From an uncultured Dorea sp. (GTDB lineage Bacteria; Bacillota; Clostridia; Lachnospirales; Lachnospiraceae): a stretch of DNA of 64,000 nt. Numbering within the stretch: the first letter of the stretch is position 1; every line of letters starts with the position of its first letter. A program made the translations under genes and the position numbers. Below the pieces are notes generated by a model, which had not been told where the DNA came from, searched no databases, and saw only the letters and a list, made by a program, of their open reading frames with translations. The stretch is taken from NCBI GenBank assembly GCA_947063855.1, contig CAMSTW010000010.1, positions 1 to 64,000 on the forward strand, written 5' to 3'. Below are positions 53,553 to 62,528 of the stretch, piece by piece.

Positions 53553-54512
53553 TCACGCCCGCCCCGACAGGACCATCCTGCGGCCGAGCAGATACCTGTC
53601 AGGCGCTTTCGTCATCTGCGCAATCTGATCCATGAAAAGCTGAATCTGCAGTTCCCGGTTCGCCTTAAGCTTCTCCTTGATGGATTCAAGGAACTTCTCC
53701 TTACTGCCGGTATCCGAACCGGAAAATGTGCCGTTAAGCTCTACCTGATAAAGCTTCTCATACTGCTCGTCCTGATACTGCTGATACCCGGATCTGCCGG
53801 CGGCAACCAGATCGAAATTCCCGACCGCCCAATGCAGGGAAAATAACGCCGACTCCGCCGTATCCTCCCCGGAAGCATTCAGCATCTTCTGATACTCGGC
53901 ATAGGTCCCGGGATCGTATTTCTCCATGGCATACCGGATCTCTCCCCGGCTGTCCTCGTGCACATATCCATTCCCGTCCAGACCAATCACATCCTTTACC
54001 TGATACTTCATCTCACAGGAACCGACCCTCTTCCCTTCCATGCCGATCCGGGCGATGGAACGCATCGCCTCCATGAAGGCCCCCTTCGTCCCCCCGTCCA
54101 TAAACTGATCCGCGAGATATGCCGCCTTCTCAACCCCCAGACTGATCCGCGCCAGACGGTCCGCCTCTTCCACTCCATGGACGTTATTCGGAAGGAAATC
54201 CCTCCGGATAATATCATAGACGCCGTCCTTCAACTCCTGGCTCTTGCCCCTTAAGGCGTCTGTGATCGCATTATCTATCCTTGCATATCCTGTATGGAAC
54301 GGTCTTACCGGCCCATACTCGACCACCACGCCGGACGGCTTCGCAGGGGCTTGGGACGAGTCGCTCTTTGGAAGTGCAAGCGGTTCTTTATTCATAGGTT
54401 TCACAGCCGCAAAATTCTTCCTGATCTGCTCAACCTGGGCAGAATTAATCTTAGCCTTCCACGGGGTGATCGGCTGATATCCCACAGAATGAAAACAGGT
54501 ACACTGACTCAT
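53553..54512 (-). CDS. Conserved hypothetical protein behind a SigD-like promoter
   Basis: Protein of 319 aa. I recognise no family. N-terminus MSQCTCFHSVGYQPITPWKA, then a proline/lysine linker (about 35-70) and a helical body to the end, with ESIKEKLKANRELQIQLFMD near the C-terminus as a probable coiled coil. No membrane segment or signal peptide. AGAAGGAGG precedes the ATG. A TAAA-N16-GCCGATAT promoter ~65 bp upstream suggests expression with motility genes, so it may act at or near the flagellum or cell surface. That is inference from the promoter only. Confidence 0.6.
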   Translation of the reverse strand: MSQCTCFHSVGYQPITPWKAKINSAQVEQIRKNFAAVKPMNKEPLALPKSDSSQAPAKPSGVVVEYGPVRPFHTGYARIDNAITDALRGKSQELKDGVYDIIRRDFLPNNVHGVEEADRLARISLGVEKAAYLADQFMDGGTKGAFMEAMRSIARIGMEGKRVGSCEMKYQVKDVIGLDGNGYVHEDSRGEIRYAMEKYDPGTYAEYQKMLNASGEDTAESALFSLHWAVGNFDLVAAGRSGYQQYQDEQYEKLYQVELNGTFSGSDTGSKEKFLESIKEKLKANRELQIQLFMDQIAQMTKAPDRYLLGRRMVLSGRA

Positions 54513-54576
54513 AGATCCAACCTCCTTCTATTGAATATGCGTCTCATAAGAACACAATGCTTTTTCTTTATATAGT

Positions 54577-54604
54577 ATATCGGCGAAGCCTCCCGCATTC
54601 TTTA
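54577..54604 (-). promoter_or_regulatory. SigD (FliA)-like promoter
   Basis: Minus strand TAAA, 16-bp spacer, GCCGATAT, a near-perfect SigD pattern ~65 bp upstream of the 319-aa gene. A similar element is at 38703-38728. Confidence 0.65.
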
Positions 54605-54718
54605 GTGATTTGACAGATTTTCAAAAGGAAAGAGCTTCTGCCTCTTATGCATTTTCACTTACCCAATTTCCACTTTGATTTAAATTGAGGTTTTTTCATC
54701 CCTTTTTCTAATTTGAAT

Positions 54719-55345
54719 TTAAATATTATTGTTAATATCCTCTATCCACTTGCTATCATCACTTTCTAATAATTCTATAAATTTCCCAAAATTACTGCTT
54801 CCGATAATAGCATCATCCATTTCCAAACCATTCATCCTCTGCTTCATATTCACATAATTTTCCGCGGTAATATATTCCATAACGCTACGAATCTGATCTG
54901 TTCGTCCTTTATAGTTCTCCACCCCGGTATATTCCTTAATCAACGGCGCATTTACTAATTTTGCAGGTGATTTCAAATTTTTATCAGTCCAATGTTTAGA
55001 TATAATCTGCATCGTACATGGATTCCCAAACATAATCACTTCATCTGCAGCACTGTCAATGCCATGAAAATCATTAATCTTGCGTTTAATATCTTCATAT
55101 TGCTCATACGGTTTCTTTTCAGTGTCACAAAATACAAGCACAACTTCATCCGCACCGTTCTGGAAACGATCCTGATATCTCGCCGGTATATTACCATTGC
55201 CGCCTGCATTTACCAAAAAAATATCATATTGATCATTCCATACTTTCAAATCTTTCAGACGTTCAAGATATTCATATTCCTCATTCCCTTCACAGATGAT
55301 ACAGATTTTGTGCTTATTAGAAATCTTAGGGAGTTTATTTGACAT
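54719..55345 (-). CDS. RloB-like protein (partner of AAA15 ATPase)
   Basis: Protein of 208 aa. The opening KICIICEGNEEYEYLERL is a Toprim-like first strand with the conserved CEGxxE; VVLVFCDTEKKPYEQYEDI gives the acidic D-x-E region, and FGNPCTMQIISKHW a further conserved block. This is the RloB pattern. RloB proteins pair with AAA15 ATPases in phage-defence modules such as lactococcal AbiL. The ATG at 55345 has AGGGGG nine bases upstream and overlaps the ATPase gene by 11 bp. The pair is clearly more AT-rich than its neighbours, suggesting transfer. Confidence 0.75.
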   Translation of the reverse strand: MSNKLPKISNKHKICIICEGNEEYEYLERLKDLKVWNDQYDIFLVNAGGNGNIPARYQDRFQNGADEVVLVFCDTEKKPYEQYEDIKRKINDFHGIDSAADEVIMFGNPCTMQIISKHWTDKNLKSPAKLVNAPLIKEYTGVENYKGRTDQIRSVMEYITAENYVNMKQRMNGLEMDDAIIGSSNFGKFIELLESDDSKWIEDINNNI

Positions 55346-56612
55346 CAATATCATCCCCCTTTGTATTCCCTTTAATGCTGAGCAAAGAGTTTATCAGTCC
55401 CGGATCCGGCAATGCGCCAAGCGCCCCTTTTCTATACTTTTCCACAACATCTGTTGTATCCCTTATTCCCTGTTGTGCAGTAAAATCTGCAAGAGAATAT
55501 ACATATACCCCTTCTTCATCCTTATGGACAAACCAAATCTGTTCCTTCCTGAACATCTTCTTACAATCCAAAAGATTAATATCATGTACCGTAAATATCA
55601 TCTGCGCATCGGTATTCAATTCATTATTAAACATTGCCACAATCGCCCTGGTAAGCTTAAAATGAATACTGCTGTCCAACTCATCGACAACAAGGATTCT
55701 GCCCCTTTCAAGTGCATCTATAATATAACCGGCAATAGCCGCAATCTTCTTTGTCCCCGTAGAATCAAACAACATGCTTGGTACATGAACACCTTTATAT
55801 GTGGAAACCAGCCTGATCTGATCCATAATATTTTCCGGAAGATCCAGTACTTTCTCTTCTGGTTTTTCATCACCTTCTCCCGTTTTCAACTGAATCTGAT
55901 CCATATCCACATACTCAAAATTATCCATATATAAGTCTGCATTCCTTATGAAACCAACTATTTTCTGTTGCATCCGATCCTTGTTTTTCATAAGTTCTAT
56001 GGTATGCTTCATAGGAATATCATTCATATTGATAATATCAATTTTCTCCGCCAACTCAACAAGAATCTGCTTAATCTCTTTGATCCGCTCAAATTTACTT
56101 GTATCTATCACATAACACAACAAATTATACTTTGATACAACTGGAATCATAGCCCGTACATCTTCGTCAACGCATTCATATACTTCATTAATTGTATCCT
56201 TTTTCAACCAGCATACTTCTTTTTCATTGCTATATTGATCTTTGAAAATCTCCGTAAAAGCTTCGTAAATATATTCTTCCTTTTGGGTATCAAATTTAAA
56301 GTCATAAGAGAATTTCCTGCCCGATATCATAAACGTCATACCTATCTCGCATACATCGCTGCCAGAAAAAATATTAGACGCCAACCCGCTTTTCTGATTT
56401 AAAAGTACCCTTTTCACAGCTCTGATACACTTAATCAGACATGTTTTTCCTGCATTGTTCGGTCCATAAACTCCCGCTACCTTAAGTACATTGAAATTAT
56501 TCTCTCTATGAACATTGGAGCCAAACTTCTTGTTCCGCATGTCTGCTTTCATTGAAAATGTAATATTATCCTCAAAAGCATAACAATTTTTTGCCCTTAC
56601 CTCAATAATCAT
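55335..56612 (-). CDS. AAA15 family ATPase of a RloA/RloB (AbiL-like) defence module
   Basis: Protein of 425 aa with an ABC-type split ATPase. Seen: N-terminal VRAKNCYAFEDNITFSMKA, Walker A VYGPNNAGKTCLIK near residue 50, a helical insertion (about 170-270), FDSTGTKKIAAIAGY (signature-like), Walker B ILVVDELDSSIH and an H-loop in IFTVHDINLLD. COG1106-type ATPases paired with RloB are linked to abortive infection. It probably senses phage infection and triggers its partner; neither activity is proven here. It has its own promoter and overlaps the RloB-like gene. Confidence 0.8.
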   Translation of the reverse strand: MIIEVRAKNCYAFEDNITFSMKADMRNKKFGSNVHRENNFNVLKVAGVYGPNNAGKTCLIKCIRAVKRVLLNQKSGLASNIFSGSDVCEIGMTFMISGRKFSYDFKFDTQKEEYIYEAFTEIFKDQYSNEKEVCWLKKDTINEVYECVDEDVRAMIPVVSKYNLLCYVIDTSKFERIKEIKQILVELAEKIDIINMNDIPMKHTIELMKNKDRMQQKIVGFIRNADLYMDNFEYVDMDQIQLKTGEGDEKPEEKVLDLPENIMDQIRLVSTYKGVHVPSMLFDSTGTKKIAAIAGYIIDALERGRILVVDELDSSIHFKLTRAIVAMFNNELNTDAQMIFTVHDINLLDCKKMFRKEQIWFVHKDEEGVYVYSLADFTAQQGIRDTTDVVEKYRKGALGALPDPGLINSLLSIKGNTKGDDIDVK

Positions 56613-56642
56613 GAATTATTCCTCCAAATTGTTTATATCATT

Positions 56643-56670
56643 ATTATATCATTCAATATGTTTTATGCAA
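56643..56670 (-). promoter_or_regulatory. Promoter of the AAA15/RloB module
   Basis: Minus strand TTGCAT, 16-bp spacer, TATAAT, about 30 bp before the ATPase start, which has GGAGGAA as ribosome site. Confidence 0.7.
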
Positions 56671-56733
56671 CTATTTTACACAAAATATATTTATTATTTG
56701 AGGTAACCAGAATTCTTCTTAATAATAACAAGA

Positions 56734-57960
56734 TTACTCTTCTGCCCTCCGTCCGAAAGCCACCCGGGAGGCTTTCTTTAAAGAACAGCGGTAAAGGATA
56801 TACTGACAGACGGATAACGCCGCGCAGACCCCCGCATTAAAAATTATCATCGGATACTCATTGGCAGTGAGTACTCCGTCATTCTGCCATAAGGTAAGTG
56901 TATAATAGACGAACATCAATATCACAGCCGCCGCTGTCGGCAGAACGAATACCTTTTGCAGCTGTTCTTCTAAGATCCGGTTCAGATATTCCTGTCCGGC
57001 TCCCAGTTTCTTCACATCCATCAGTACACGTTTGCTTTTCACAGCAACCGTGATACTTCTGGTATAACCAATCACACCTGCAGATACCAGACAGATCACC
57101 GATACAAAGATGAAGATCAACAGCAGCGTTGCATAAGTCAGTACAAAGCTTCTCTCCAAAAGTGGAACAAATACCGGACTGTATTTCCAGTCAACTTCTA
57201 TCTCCGGATGTTCCGGATAAAGCACTGCCGGCTCACCATAACCATAATCTTCATCCACATCTGCCCGATATTCATCATAGGAGGCCATCACACGCATACT
57301 GTCCGATACCGAATTGCAATATTTCGCATACAATTCCCTGGAAAATGCGTAAGTATCCCCTGCGTCTGAGACGTTAAACAACACCTGCGTCATCTGGAAC
57401 TCTTTTGATAATCCTTCTTTTAACTCTGCAAAATCTTCGTCATTTAGAATATAGCAAGCATCTCCATCCTGCCCGCGGCCATAAAAGAAACTGCTGTATT
57501 CTACAAAGCCCGCAAAGACCAGATCCTTCATTACTCCTGTGTCCGTATTTTCTGCCATATCCAGATCTTCGGGTAAAAACCAATAATTTTCTGTGTTATT
57601 CTTCCGATTGATATACAGATAAGTTCCCGGTTCTGCCTGCACTTCCATTCCTGTTGCTTTAGAAAATCCACTTGCACTTATAAAATTTTTATAATAATCC
57701 TTCTCACGGTATTCTTCAATAAGCTTACCGTTTTCATCATAATCCTCTCTCGCAACGCCGCTGCCAAGCAGACGCACAATCTCCACTTCCCGGTAATCGG
57801 TAATCTCTACGCCATACTCTGCCGCAGCAGCTTCTACATCCTGCACCGTCAATCCATCCGCATCTCCAAGATAACGGAAGGACATATCATTATCTTCGCC
57901 TGCCGCAATCGCTGCCCCCTGAATATAATTCGTTGCAGAGTAGAATATCGCAAATAAACC
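56734..57960 (-). pseudogene. Bce-type ABC permease remnant lacking its N-terminal half
   Basis: The track ORF (383 aa) starts inside the large outer domain of a BceB-type permease. The same frame continues upstream as [19 protein letters not shown] up to about 57960, where it meets the ATPase gene. The N-terminal membrane segments and first FtsX bundle (roughly 280 residues) are absent. What remains is the outer domain and the last three to four membrane segments, ending KKASRVAFGRRAEE. A functional transporter is therefore not possible from this gene alone. Confidence 0.8.
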
Positions 57961-58628
57961 AGCTCTGAATGAACCTTCCCGTCTTTCATCATGATCACGC
58001 GGTCACAATAGCTTGCGGAAAATGTATCGTGAGTCACCATCAGTATCGTTGCGCCCAATGTTTTCTTTGCCTCAATGAATGCCTGAATGACCGCCTCACC
58101 GGATCGGCTGTCTAAATTCCCCGTCGGTTCGTCGGCAAGAATTGCCAGCGGATCGTTCATGAGAGAACGTGCTACCGCCGCACGTTGCTTCTGCCCGCCG
58201 GAAATCTCTGCCGGATATTTATCTGCTATATGTTCAATGCCAAACATCTTAAGAAGTTTTCCTGCTTTTTTCTCCATCACTCTATAATCTTCGCCGCGGA
58301 TCACCTTTGGCACGCATATATTCTCAAACACGGTGAGTCCATCAAGCAGCATAAAGTCCTGAAATACAAAACCTAACTGCTCGTTTCTCACTCTCGCGAT
58401 TTCTTCTTCGCTTAATCCCGAAAGGCAGACGCCATCCAAAGTAATCTCGCCTTTATCGTAGGGATGGAAACAGGAAATGCAGTTGAGCATGGTTGTCTTC
58501 CCACTTCCGGATGCCCCCATGACCGCTGCAAACTCTCCCTCTTTCACCTCAAAACAGACATCCTTTAATACCTCATATGTTACCTTTCCCGTTTTGTAAC
58601 TTTTAAATAAATGATCTACTTTTAACAT
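57849..58628 (-). CDS. Bce-type ABC ATPase with 3' end replaced by a deletion junction
   Basis: Protein of 259 aa. Walker [28 protein letters not shown], signature [15 protein letters not shown], Walker [12 protein letters not shown] and [11 protein letters not shown] are intact. After GKVHSELV the reading frame enters out-of-frame permease DNA and gives an arginine-rich tail ([18 protein letters not shown]), instead of the usual GSRKEFFxEILxVLxxLGG ending. The nucleotide-binding core is complete, so the protein might still bind ATP, but its partner permease is broken. AGGAGGGA precedes the ATG. Confidence 0.8.
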   Translation of the reverse strand: MLKVDHLFKSYKTGKVTYEVLKDVCFEVKEGEFAAVMGASGSGKTTMLNCISCFHPYDKGEITLDGVCLSGLSEEEIARVRNEQLGFVFQDFMLLDGLTVFENICVPKVIRGEDYRVMEKKAGKLLKMFGIEHIADKYPAEISGGQKQRAAVARSLMNDPLAILADEPTGNLDSRSGEAVIQAFIEAKKTLGATILMVTHDTFSASYCDRVIMMKDGKVHSELVYLRYSTLQRIIFRGQRLRQAKIMICPSVILEMRMD

Positions 58629-58699
58629 GAAAGTCCCTCCTCATCTCATTTCATCTCTTTCAATAGTTCTATTTTATAAAAGAACGGTGAAAAATACTA

Positions 58700-58737
58700 T
58701 TTACTGAAATGTAAAGTTTTGATGAGTTTTTGTAAAA
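58700..58737 (-). promoter_or_regulatory. TTTAC/GTAAA boxes upstream of the decayed ABC unit
   Basis: TTTAC-N6-GTAAA (58700-58715) is a perfect inverted repeat, with a second TTTTACA copy on the minus strand at 58731-58737. It lies just upstream of a TATAAAAT -10 box and resembles response-regulator sites of Bce-type operons. Confidence 0.45.
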
Positions 58738-58772
58738 TTGGGGAGACTTTACTTTAAGAAAACTTCCTTCTC

Positions 58773-58967
58773 TTATTCCGCCATCTTTTTATTATTCAAT
58801 TCATGCTTTGTGACCGTCTGGTTCTTCTCATATATATTATTTACCTTCGATTCCTCTGTCTTATCCGTCTGTTTTGCCAGTTCCTTTGCAATTTGTTCAT
58901 CAATCGAATCTAACTGTTTCTGGTTTCCTGCTGGTTCGTTATTTATGGCCTCTACTGCGGCGAACAA
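58773..58967 (-). pseudogene. Coiled-coil gene fragment
   Basis: Open frame of about 64 codons, mostly charged and helical (NQKQLDSIDEQIAKELAKQT then NIYEKNQTVTKHELNNKKMA). It has no credible start and ends at 58773. It looks like the 3' end of a larger gene from a lost element; I cannot name the family. The adjacent stretch to 59020 is decayed. Confidence 0.4.
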
Positions 58968-59020
58968 TTTACATCGCGGTCAAACCATAGCACTGATACA
59001 TAATGTTAATGATTGTGTTT

Positions 59021-59173
59021 TTATCCGTACCTCTTACTCCAATGGACTTCAAATCTGTGAAAAGTAAGTTCCTCATTTTCCATAATCAAATCGCAAGCCG
59101 TACCACCAATGATTACATATTGATTTTCATATCCCTGAAACCTTTCCTTAAATTTTGTAAATCCATTAACCAT
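59021..59173 (-). pseudogene. Truncated AbiEii-like nucleotidyltransferase toxin
   Basis: ORF of 50 aa not in the track. It reads MVNGFTKFKERFQGYENQYV then IIGGTACDLIMENEELTF, the conserved start of a family of nucleotidyltransferases found after AbiEi-type regulators, and then runs into unrelated codons (HRFEVHWSKRYG) and a stop. The DxD metal site that should follow is absent, so it is inactive. The ATG overlaps the stop of the upstream antitoxin-like gene by 8 bp, as in a coupled toxin-antitoxin pair. Confidence 0.6.
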
Positions 59174-60104
59174 AATCTTTAAGTTCTCCTTCTGTCAGTT
59201 CTTCTACGGCTTCATCAATTCTTTCATCAGAATTATCCTGAAAGGATAACACAACAGAGAGACTATCCGCAGTATTGTCGCTTGAAAACATCTGTGGGTC
59301 GTATGCCCACAATTCAAGTCTGACCTGTTTTTCAGGGTCGATCAATTCATCGGTCAGAAGCTTCTTATCAAAATCCTTGTCACTTACTGCGTATGTGATA
59401 ACCCTGCTCGGATTTAACATTGTTTTCTCAGCAAGTGCAGATTCTCCGGCATATCTCATATCAGAAACAACCCGTGATTTATCTATATATCCCATCTTGC
59501 GAACCGGAGTCGATAAATACTTCTTAGCCTTTTCAAATAACTCTGACCTTTCATATTTTGATTCGATTACTTTATTTACACCCTCTTTTGTGATGAGGAA
59601 CAAGCCGGTGGCTTCTAGTTGTCTCACAGCTCTTGTTAACGTCATCGCAGTAAATGGAAGCTTTTTTGAAGCTTCGGAAACATACATCCGTTTTTTCTTA
59701 CTATACAGATAAAACAAAAACAACTGCTGCGCAGAAAAAACAAATTTCTTTACTTTCTTTTCCGGTTCTTTTTCGTCTGTCAGCATTGTTCCGATGAATG
59801 GAAGAAACACCTGTTTTTCTGTAATAAACGGTATATTATTCTCTATAAGACTTTTTCTTCGATAAGGAGATACTGTTCTAAGTTCAAGAATTACAGGTAC
59901 GCTATCCGCTTCCTGAATTTTCATTATCTGCTTTTTTAACGCCGGCAGTGTAGCAATTTCTTCTGTCGGTTTAATCATAATGCAGCGTTTATCAGCAATA
60001 TAGGCTGTACGAAAATCATAACTTCCAGCTATATACAAAGGCATTGAACTTTTTTTATTCCAAGTTTCATATTTTATAGGAATTCCAAATATACTTTCAG
60101 GCAT
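59166..60104 (-). CDS. AbiEi-like antitoxin / winged-helix regulator
   Basis: Protein of 312 aa. The central part (SKKLPFTAMTLTRAVRQLEA then TGLFLITKEGVNKV, about residues 143-177) is a winged helix of the MarR/AbiEi type; the N-terminal ~120 residues and the C-terminal ~110 are unassigned but match the general architecture of antitoxins placed before nucleotidyltransferase toxins. A strong AAAAGGAG precedes the ATG, and the promoter contains repeated TTTAACTTAT elements suited to autoregulation. Its toxin gene is truncated, leaving an orphan regulator. Confidence 0.6.
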   Translation of the reverse strand: MPESIFGIPIKYETWNKKSSMPLYIAGSYDFRTAYIADKRCIMIKPTEEIATLPALKKQIMKIQEADSVPVILELRTVSPYRRKSLIENNIPFITEKQVFLPFIGTMLTDEKEPEKKVKKFVFSAQQLFLFYLYSKKKRMYVSEASKKLPFTAMTLTRAVRQLEATGLFLITKEGVNKVIESKYERSELFEKAKKYLSTPVRKMGYIDKSRVVSDMRYAGESALAEKTMLNPSRVITYAVSDKDFDKKLLTDELIDPEKQVRLELWAYDPQMFSSDNTADSLSVVLSFQDNSDERIDEAVEELTEGELKDYG

Positions 60105-60120
60105 ATTTTATTGTTCTCCT

Positions 60121-60180
60121 TTTAACTTATTTTATTCTATTTTAACTTATGAAATGTTAAAAGTCAATTTTTAAGTTAAA
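60121..60180 (-). promoter_or_regulatory. Promoter and repeat-rich operator of the AbiEi-like gene
   Basis: TTGACT-N17-TAAAAT on the minus strand (60139-60167). TTTTAAC (60140-60146) and GTTAAAA (60156-60162) form an inverted repeat inside the spacer, TTTAACTTAT occurs at 60121 and 60141, exactly 20 bp apart, and TAAGTTAAA follows at 60172. A classic autoregulatory layout. Confidence 0.7.
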
Positions 60181-60344
60181 TCATACTCACAGTTTACTAT
60201 CCCTTCCTATTGGCATTTTATTCGCTTAACTCTATCGGATTGACGTATTTATACAATCCGCCTGAAGCTTTACCTGTCAATGATATTGTGACAATATCCG
60301 GGATACATTTACACAGATGTAGTAAACGGATCATTTTTTGACGC

Positions 60345-61643
60345 CTATGGCAACGGGAACATGACATTTAACATAAAACAAGTTCCGCTCTTTAGATCCA
60401 GCACTCCTTCATATCGTTCTACGACTGTTCTGATATTCTGTAAACCCACTCCGCAGATGGGAACATCTTTCGAAGACAGAAACCTGCCCTCCCGCCGCCT
60501 GACTGACAAATAGGTACTGTTCGAGATTTCAAATACCCAGTACTTCGGATAGATCTGTGATTTCATCCGTATCCACCCGGCGGGATATCCCGCCATCATC
60601 CCCCGCTGACAGGCTTCGATTGCATTGTCTATCGCATTTGCAAGCAGGCAGCAAAGATCGACAGGGGCTATCGTCTCTTCTTCCGGCACACGCATTTGAA
60701 TGGAGATGTCTATTCCAAGCTTCTTCGCCTGCCGGTATTTCGGATTCAACAGGGCGTCGGCGAAGAGAGAACCCGTACGTACGACATCCTCCCCCTCTTC
60801 CATGCCGGTATTCCATTGCTCCAGATAATGCCTGGCTTCTTCCGTATTTCCCTTTTCCAGCAGCTGCGCAAGACACAGACTGTGATTCTTCACATCATGC
60901 CGGATCTTTATGAATTGTTCGTATTGTTCTTTTGAGACTTCCAGATGCTGTCTCAACATCCGGTACTGCTGTTTTGCCACTCTCTCTACCAGGCGGCGTT
61001 CCAGCATGATGATGCAATAAACATTCAGAATCTCTCCTCCAACCGCAATCAGGCCGCTTGGGATTACAACCGCATATATATATTCGCTGTCCCAGTTACT
61101 CACCCTGTAAAATGTCATCGCCGTCATACTGACTGCAACGCAGATAAATCCGATAATACACATAAGATAGATACCGTCGCGGTCCTCAAAATCTCGTTTG
61201 AGCAGATGACACTTCCGCTTCAGGATTTCCATCATAAGAAAGGGCACAATGCTGGCCATTAGATCATCTGCTCTCAATATGACATCAAAACAGTCCTCCC
61301 GCCCGCTCAAGACCGCCGCCGCCAGAAACAGCGTGAGGAATATGCCGCTTGCCACCTCCCTTATCCCGTACATCCACAGGGTAAAAAAGCTTCTTTTTAT
61401 GATACTTCCGTGAAACAGCAGAGAATTAAGCGCAAAAGCACATGTGCACAGATAGATCATGTTTCCCCAGACAGTACCGGTAATACGGAAATACACATTT
61501 GCATGTCCATACAGCCAGGTTCCAAGATAGAACCACAGATACGTGTAACGATACTTTACTCCAAGCATTTCTTTTAAAAAGAAATACTGAGAAATAGTAA
61601 GAAAAATTTCCAGGCCCGCAGTCCATATTGTAGAAACACTCAA
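60345..61643 (-). CDS. AgrC-like GHKL sensor histidine kinase
   Basis: Protein of 432 aa. About six membrane segments in the first 200 residues, then a coiled stretch and IKIRHDVKNHSLCLAQLLEK holding the phospho-acceptor His, followed by a GHKL ATPase with LLANAIDNAIEACQRG (N-box) and the final GVGLQNIRTVVERYEG (G-box). This is the peptide-sensing kinase type that pairs with LytTR regulators. It starts at a TTG overlapping the regulator stop. No agrB or agrD peptide gene is adjacent. Confidence 0.9.
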   Translation of the reverse strand: MSVSTIWTAGLEIFLTISQYFFLKEMLGVKYRYTYLWFYLGTWLYGHANVYFRITGTVWGNMIYLCTCAFALNSLLFHGSIIKRSFFTLWMYGIREVASGIFLTLFLAAAVLSGREDCFDVILRADDLMASIVPFLMMEILKRKCHLLKRDFEDRDGIYLMCIIGFICVAVSMTAMTFYRVSNWDSEYIYAVVIPSGLIAVGGEILNVYCIIMLERRLVERVAKQQYRMLRQHLEVSKEQYEQFIKIRHDVKNHSLCLAQLLEKGNTEEARHYLEQWNTGMEEGEDVVRTGSLFADALLNPKYRQAKKLGIDISIQMRVPEEETIAPVDLCCLLANAIDNAIEACQRGMMAGYPAGWIRMKSQIYPKYWVFEISNSTYLSVRRREGRFLSSKDVPICGVGLQNIRTVVERYEGVLDLKSGTCFMLNVMFPLP

Positions 61644-62350
61644 AAGACATCCCCCCGTTTTTTCAGATAATACATGAACGCCAGCCCAAATGCCTGATAC
61701 CTGCGTCTGGATAATGGTATGATATCTTCATTGTCCAACCAGACTTCCTCTTTCTTATAATGCTGCACATGATCCAGATTAACAATAAAACTCCGGTGGC
61801 AGCGAAAAAAAGTATCTGGCAGCGCCGGTTCAAGTTCATCCAGTTTCCCATAAAACGGTAAGGACTCTTCTTTCTTATGCAGATAGACTTTTCTGTTCAT
61901 GGCCTCCAGATATAATATCTGTTCAAAGGGAATTCTTCTGACAGTCGTTCCCTGACGAATCGCGAGCGCATGTTCATATTCTCCTTTGAGAAGAGTACAC
62001 AGTCTGAGGATTACAGCCTCCAGCTTCTTTAGATCCACAGGTTTTATAAGATAATGATATGCCTGAACGTCATATGCGTCTATGGCATATTGGCTGTGAG
62101 CCGTAATAAAGACCAGCCTGCTTATATCTCCCCTGGCGCGCAGCCGCCTTGCCAGTTCCAGACCGCCAATGGGCTTCATGGCAATATCAAGGAACACGAT
62201 ATCGAATGCCTCGCGCACCAGAAGCGCGCTTCCATTTGAATATGCTTTTATGCTGTATATAACAGAATGCTTATTCAATATTTTTTTGATATCATCCGTC
62301 AACTGTTCCAATAGTATCTGCTCGTCTTCACAAACTGCAATCCGAATCAC
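61640..62350 (-). CDS. LytTR family response regulator (AgrA/LytR-like)
   Basis: Protein of 236 aa. Receiver domain with VCEDEQILLEQL, FDIVFLDIAMKPIGG (Asp) and YLIKPVDLKK (Lys); C-terminal LytTR domain with ILYLEAMNRKVYLH and FFRCHRSFIVNLDHVQHY. It binds DNA as a regulator of secreted or surface functions. Start GTG with GGGAGCGGG upstream. The regulator precedes the kinase here, with a 3-bp overlap between them. Targets unknown. Confidence 0.93.
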   Translation of the reverse strand: MIRIAVCEDEQILLEQLTDDIKKILNKHSVIYSIKAYSNGSALLVREAFDIVFLDIAMKPIGGLELARRLRARGDISRLVFITAHSQYAIDAYDVQAYHYLIKPVDLKKLEAVILRLCTLLKGEYEHALAIRQGTTVRRIPFEQILYLEAMNRKVYLHKKEESLPFYGKLDELEPALPDTFFRCHRSFIVNLDHVQHYKKEEVWLDNEDIIPLSRRRYQAFGLAFMYYLKKRGDVF

Positions 62351-62528
62351 TTGTATCCCGCTCCCTTTTCCCTGTCGTATTTCCTATTATAATGAAAAGG
62401 CAAAGCGGATACAAGGATATCGTCTGAATGGTCTGTTTTTTGTTGTGGACGGTCTTTGATTACACCTTCCAGCCATCTTCAGTCAATCTTCTCTGTGTGA
62501 ATCTGAAAATGCCTTCTGTCTGATCAAA

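Noticed and set aside
58738-59067. 109-aa plus-strand ORF in the decayed stretch
   Set aside because: Antisense to the coiled-coil and nucleotidyltransferase fragments, no ribosome site or recognisable motif.
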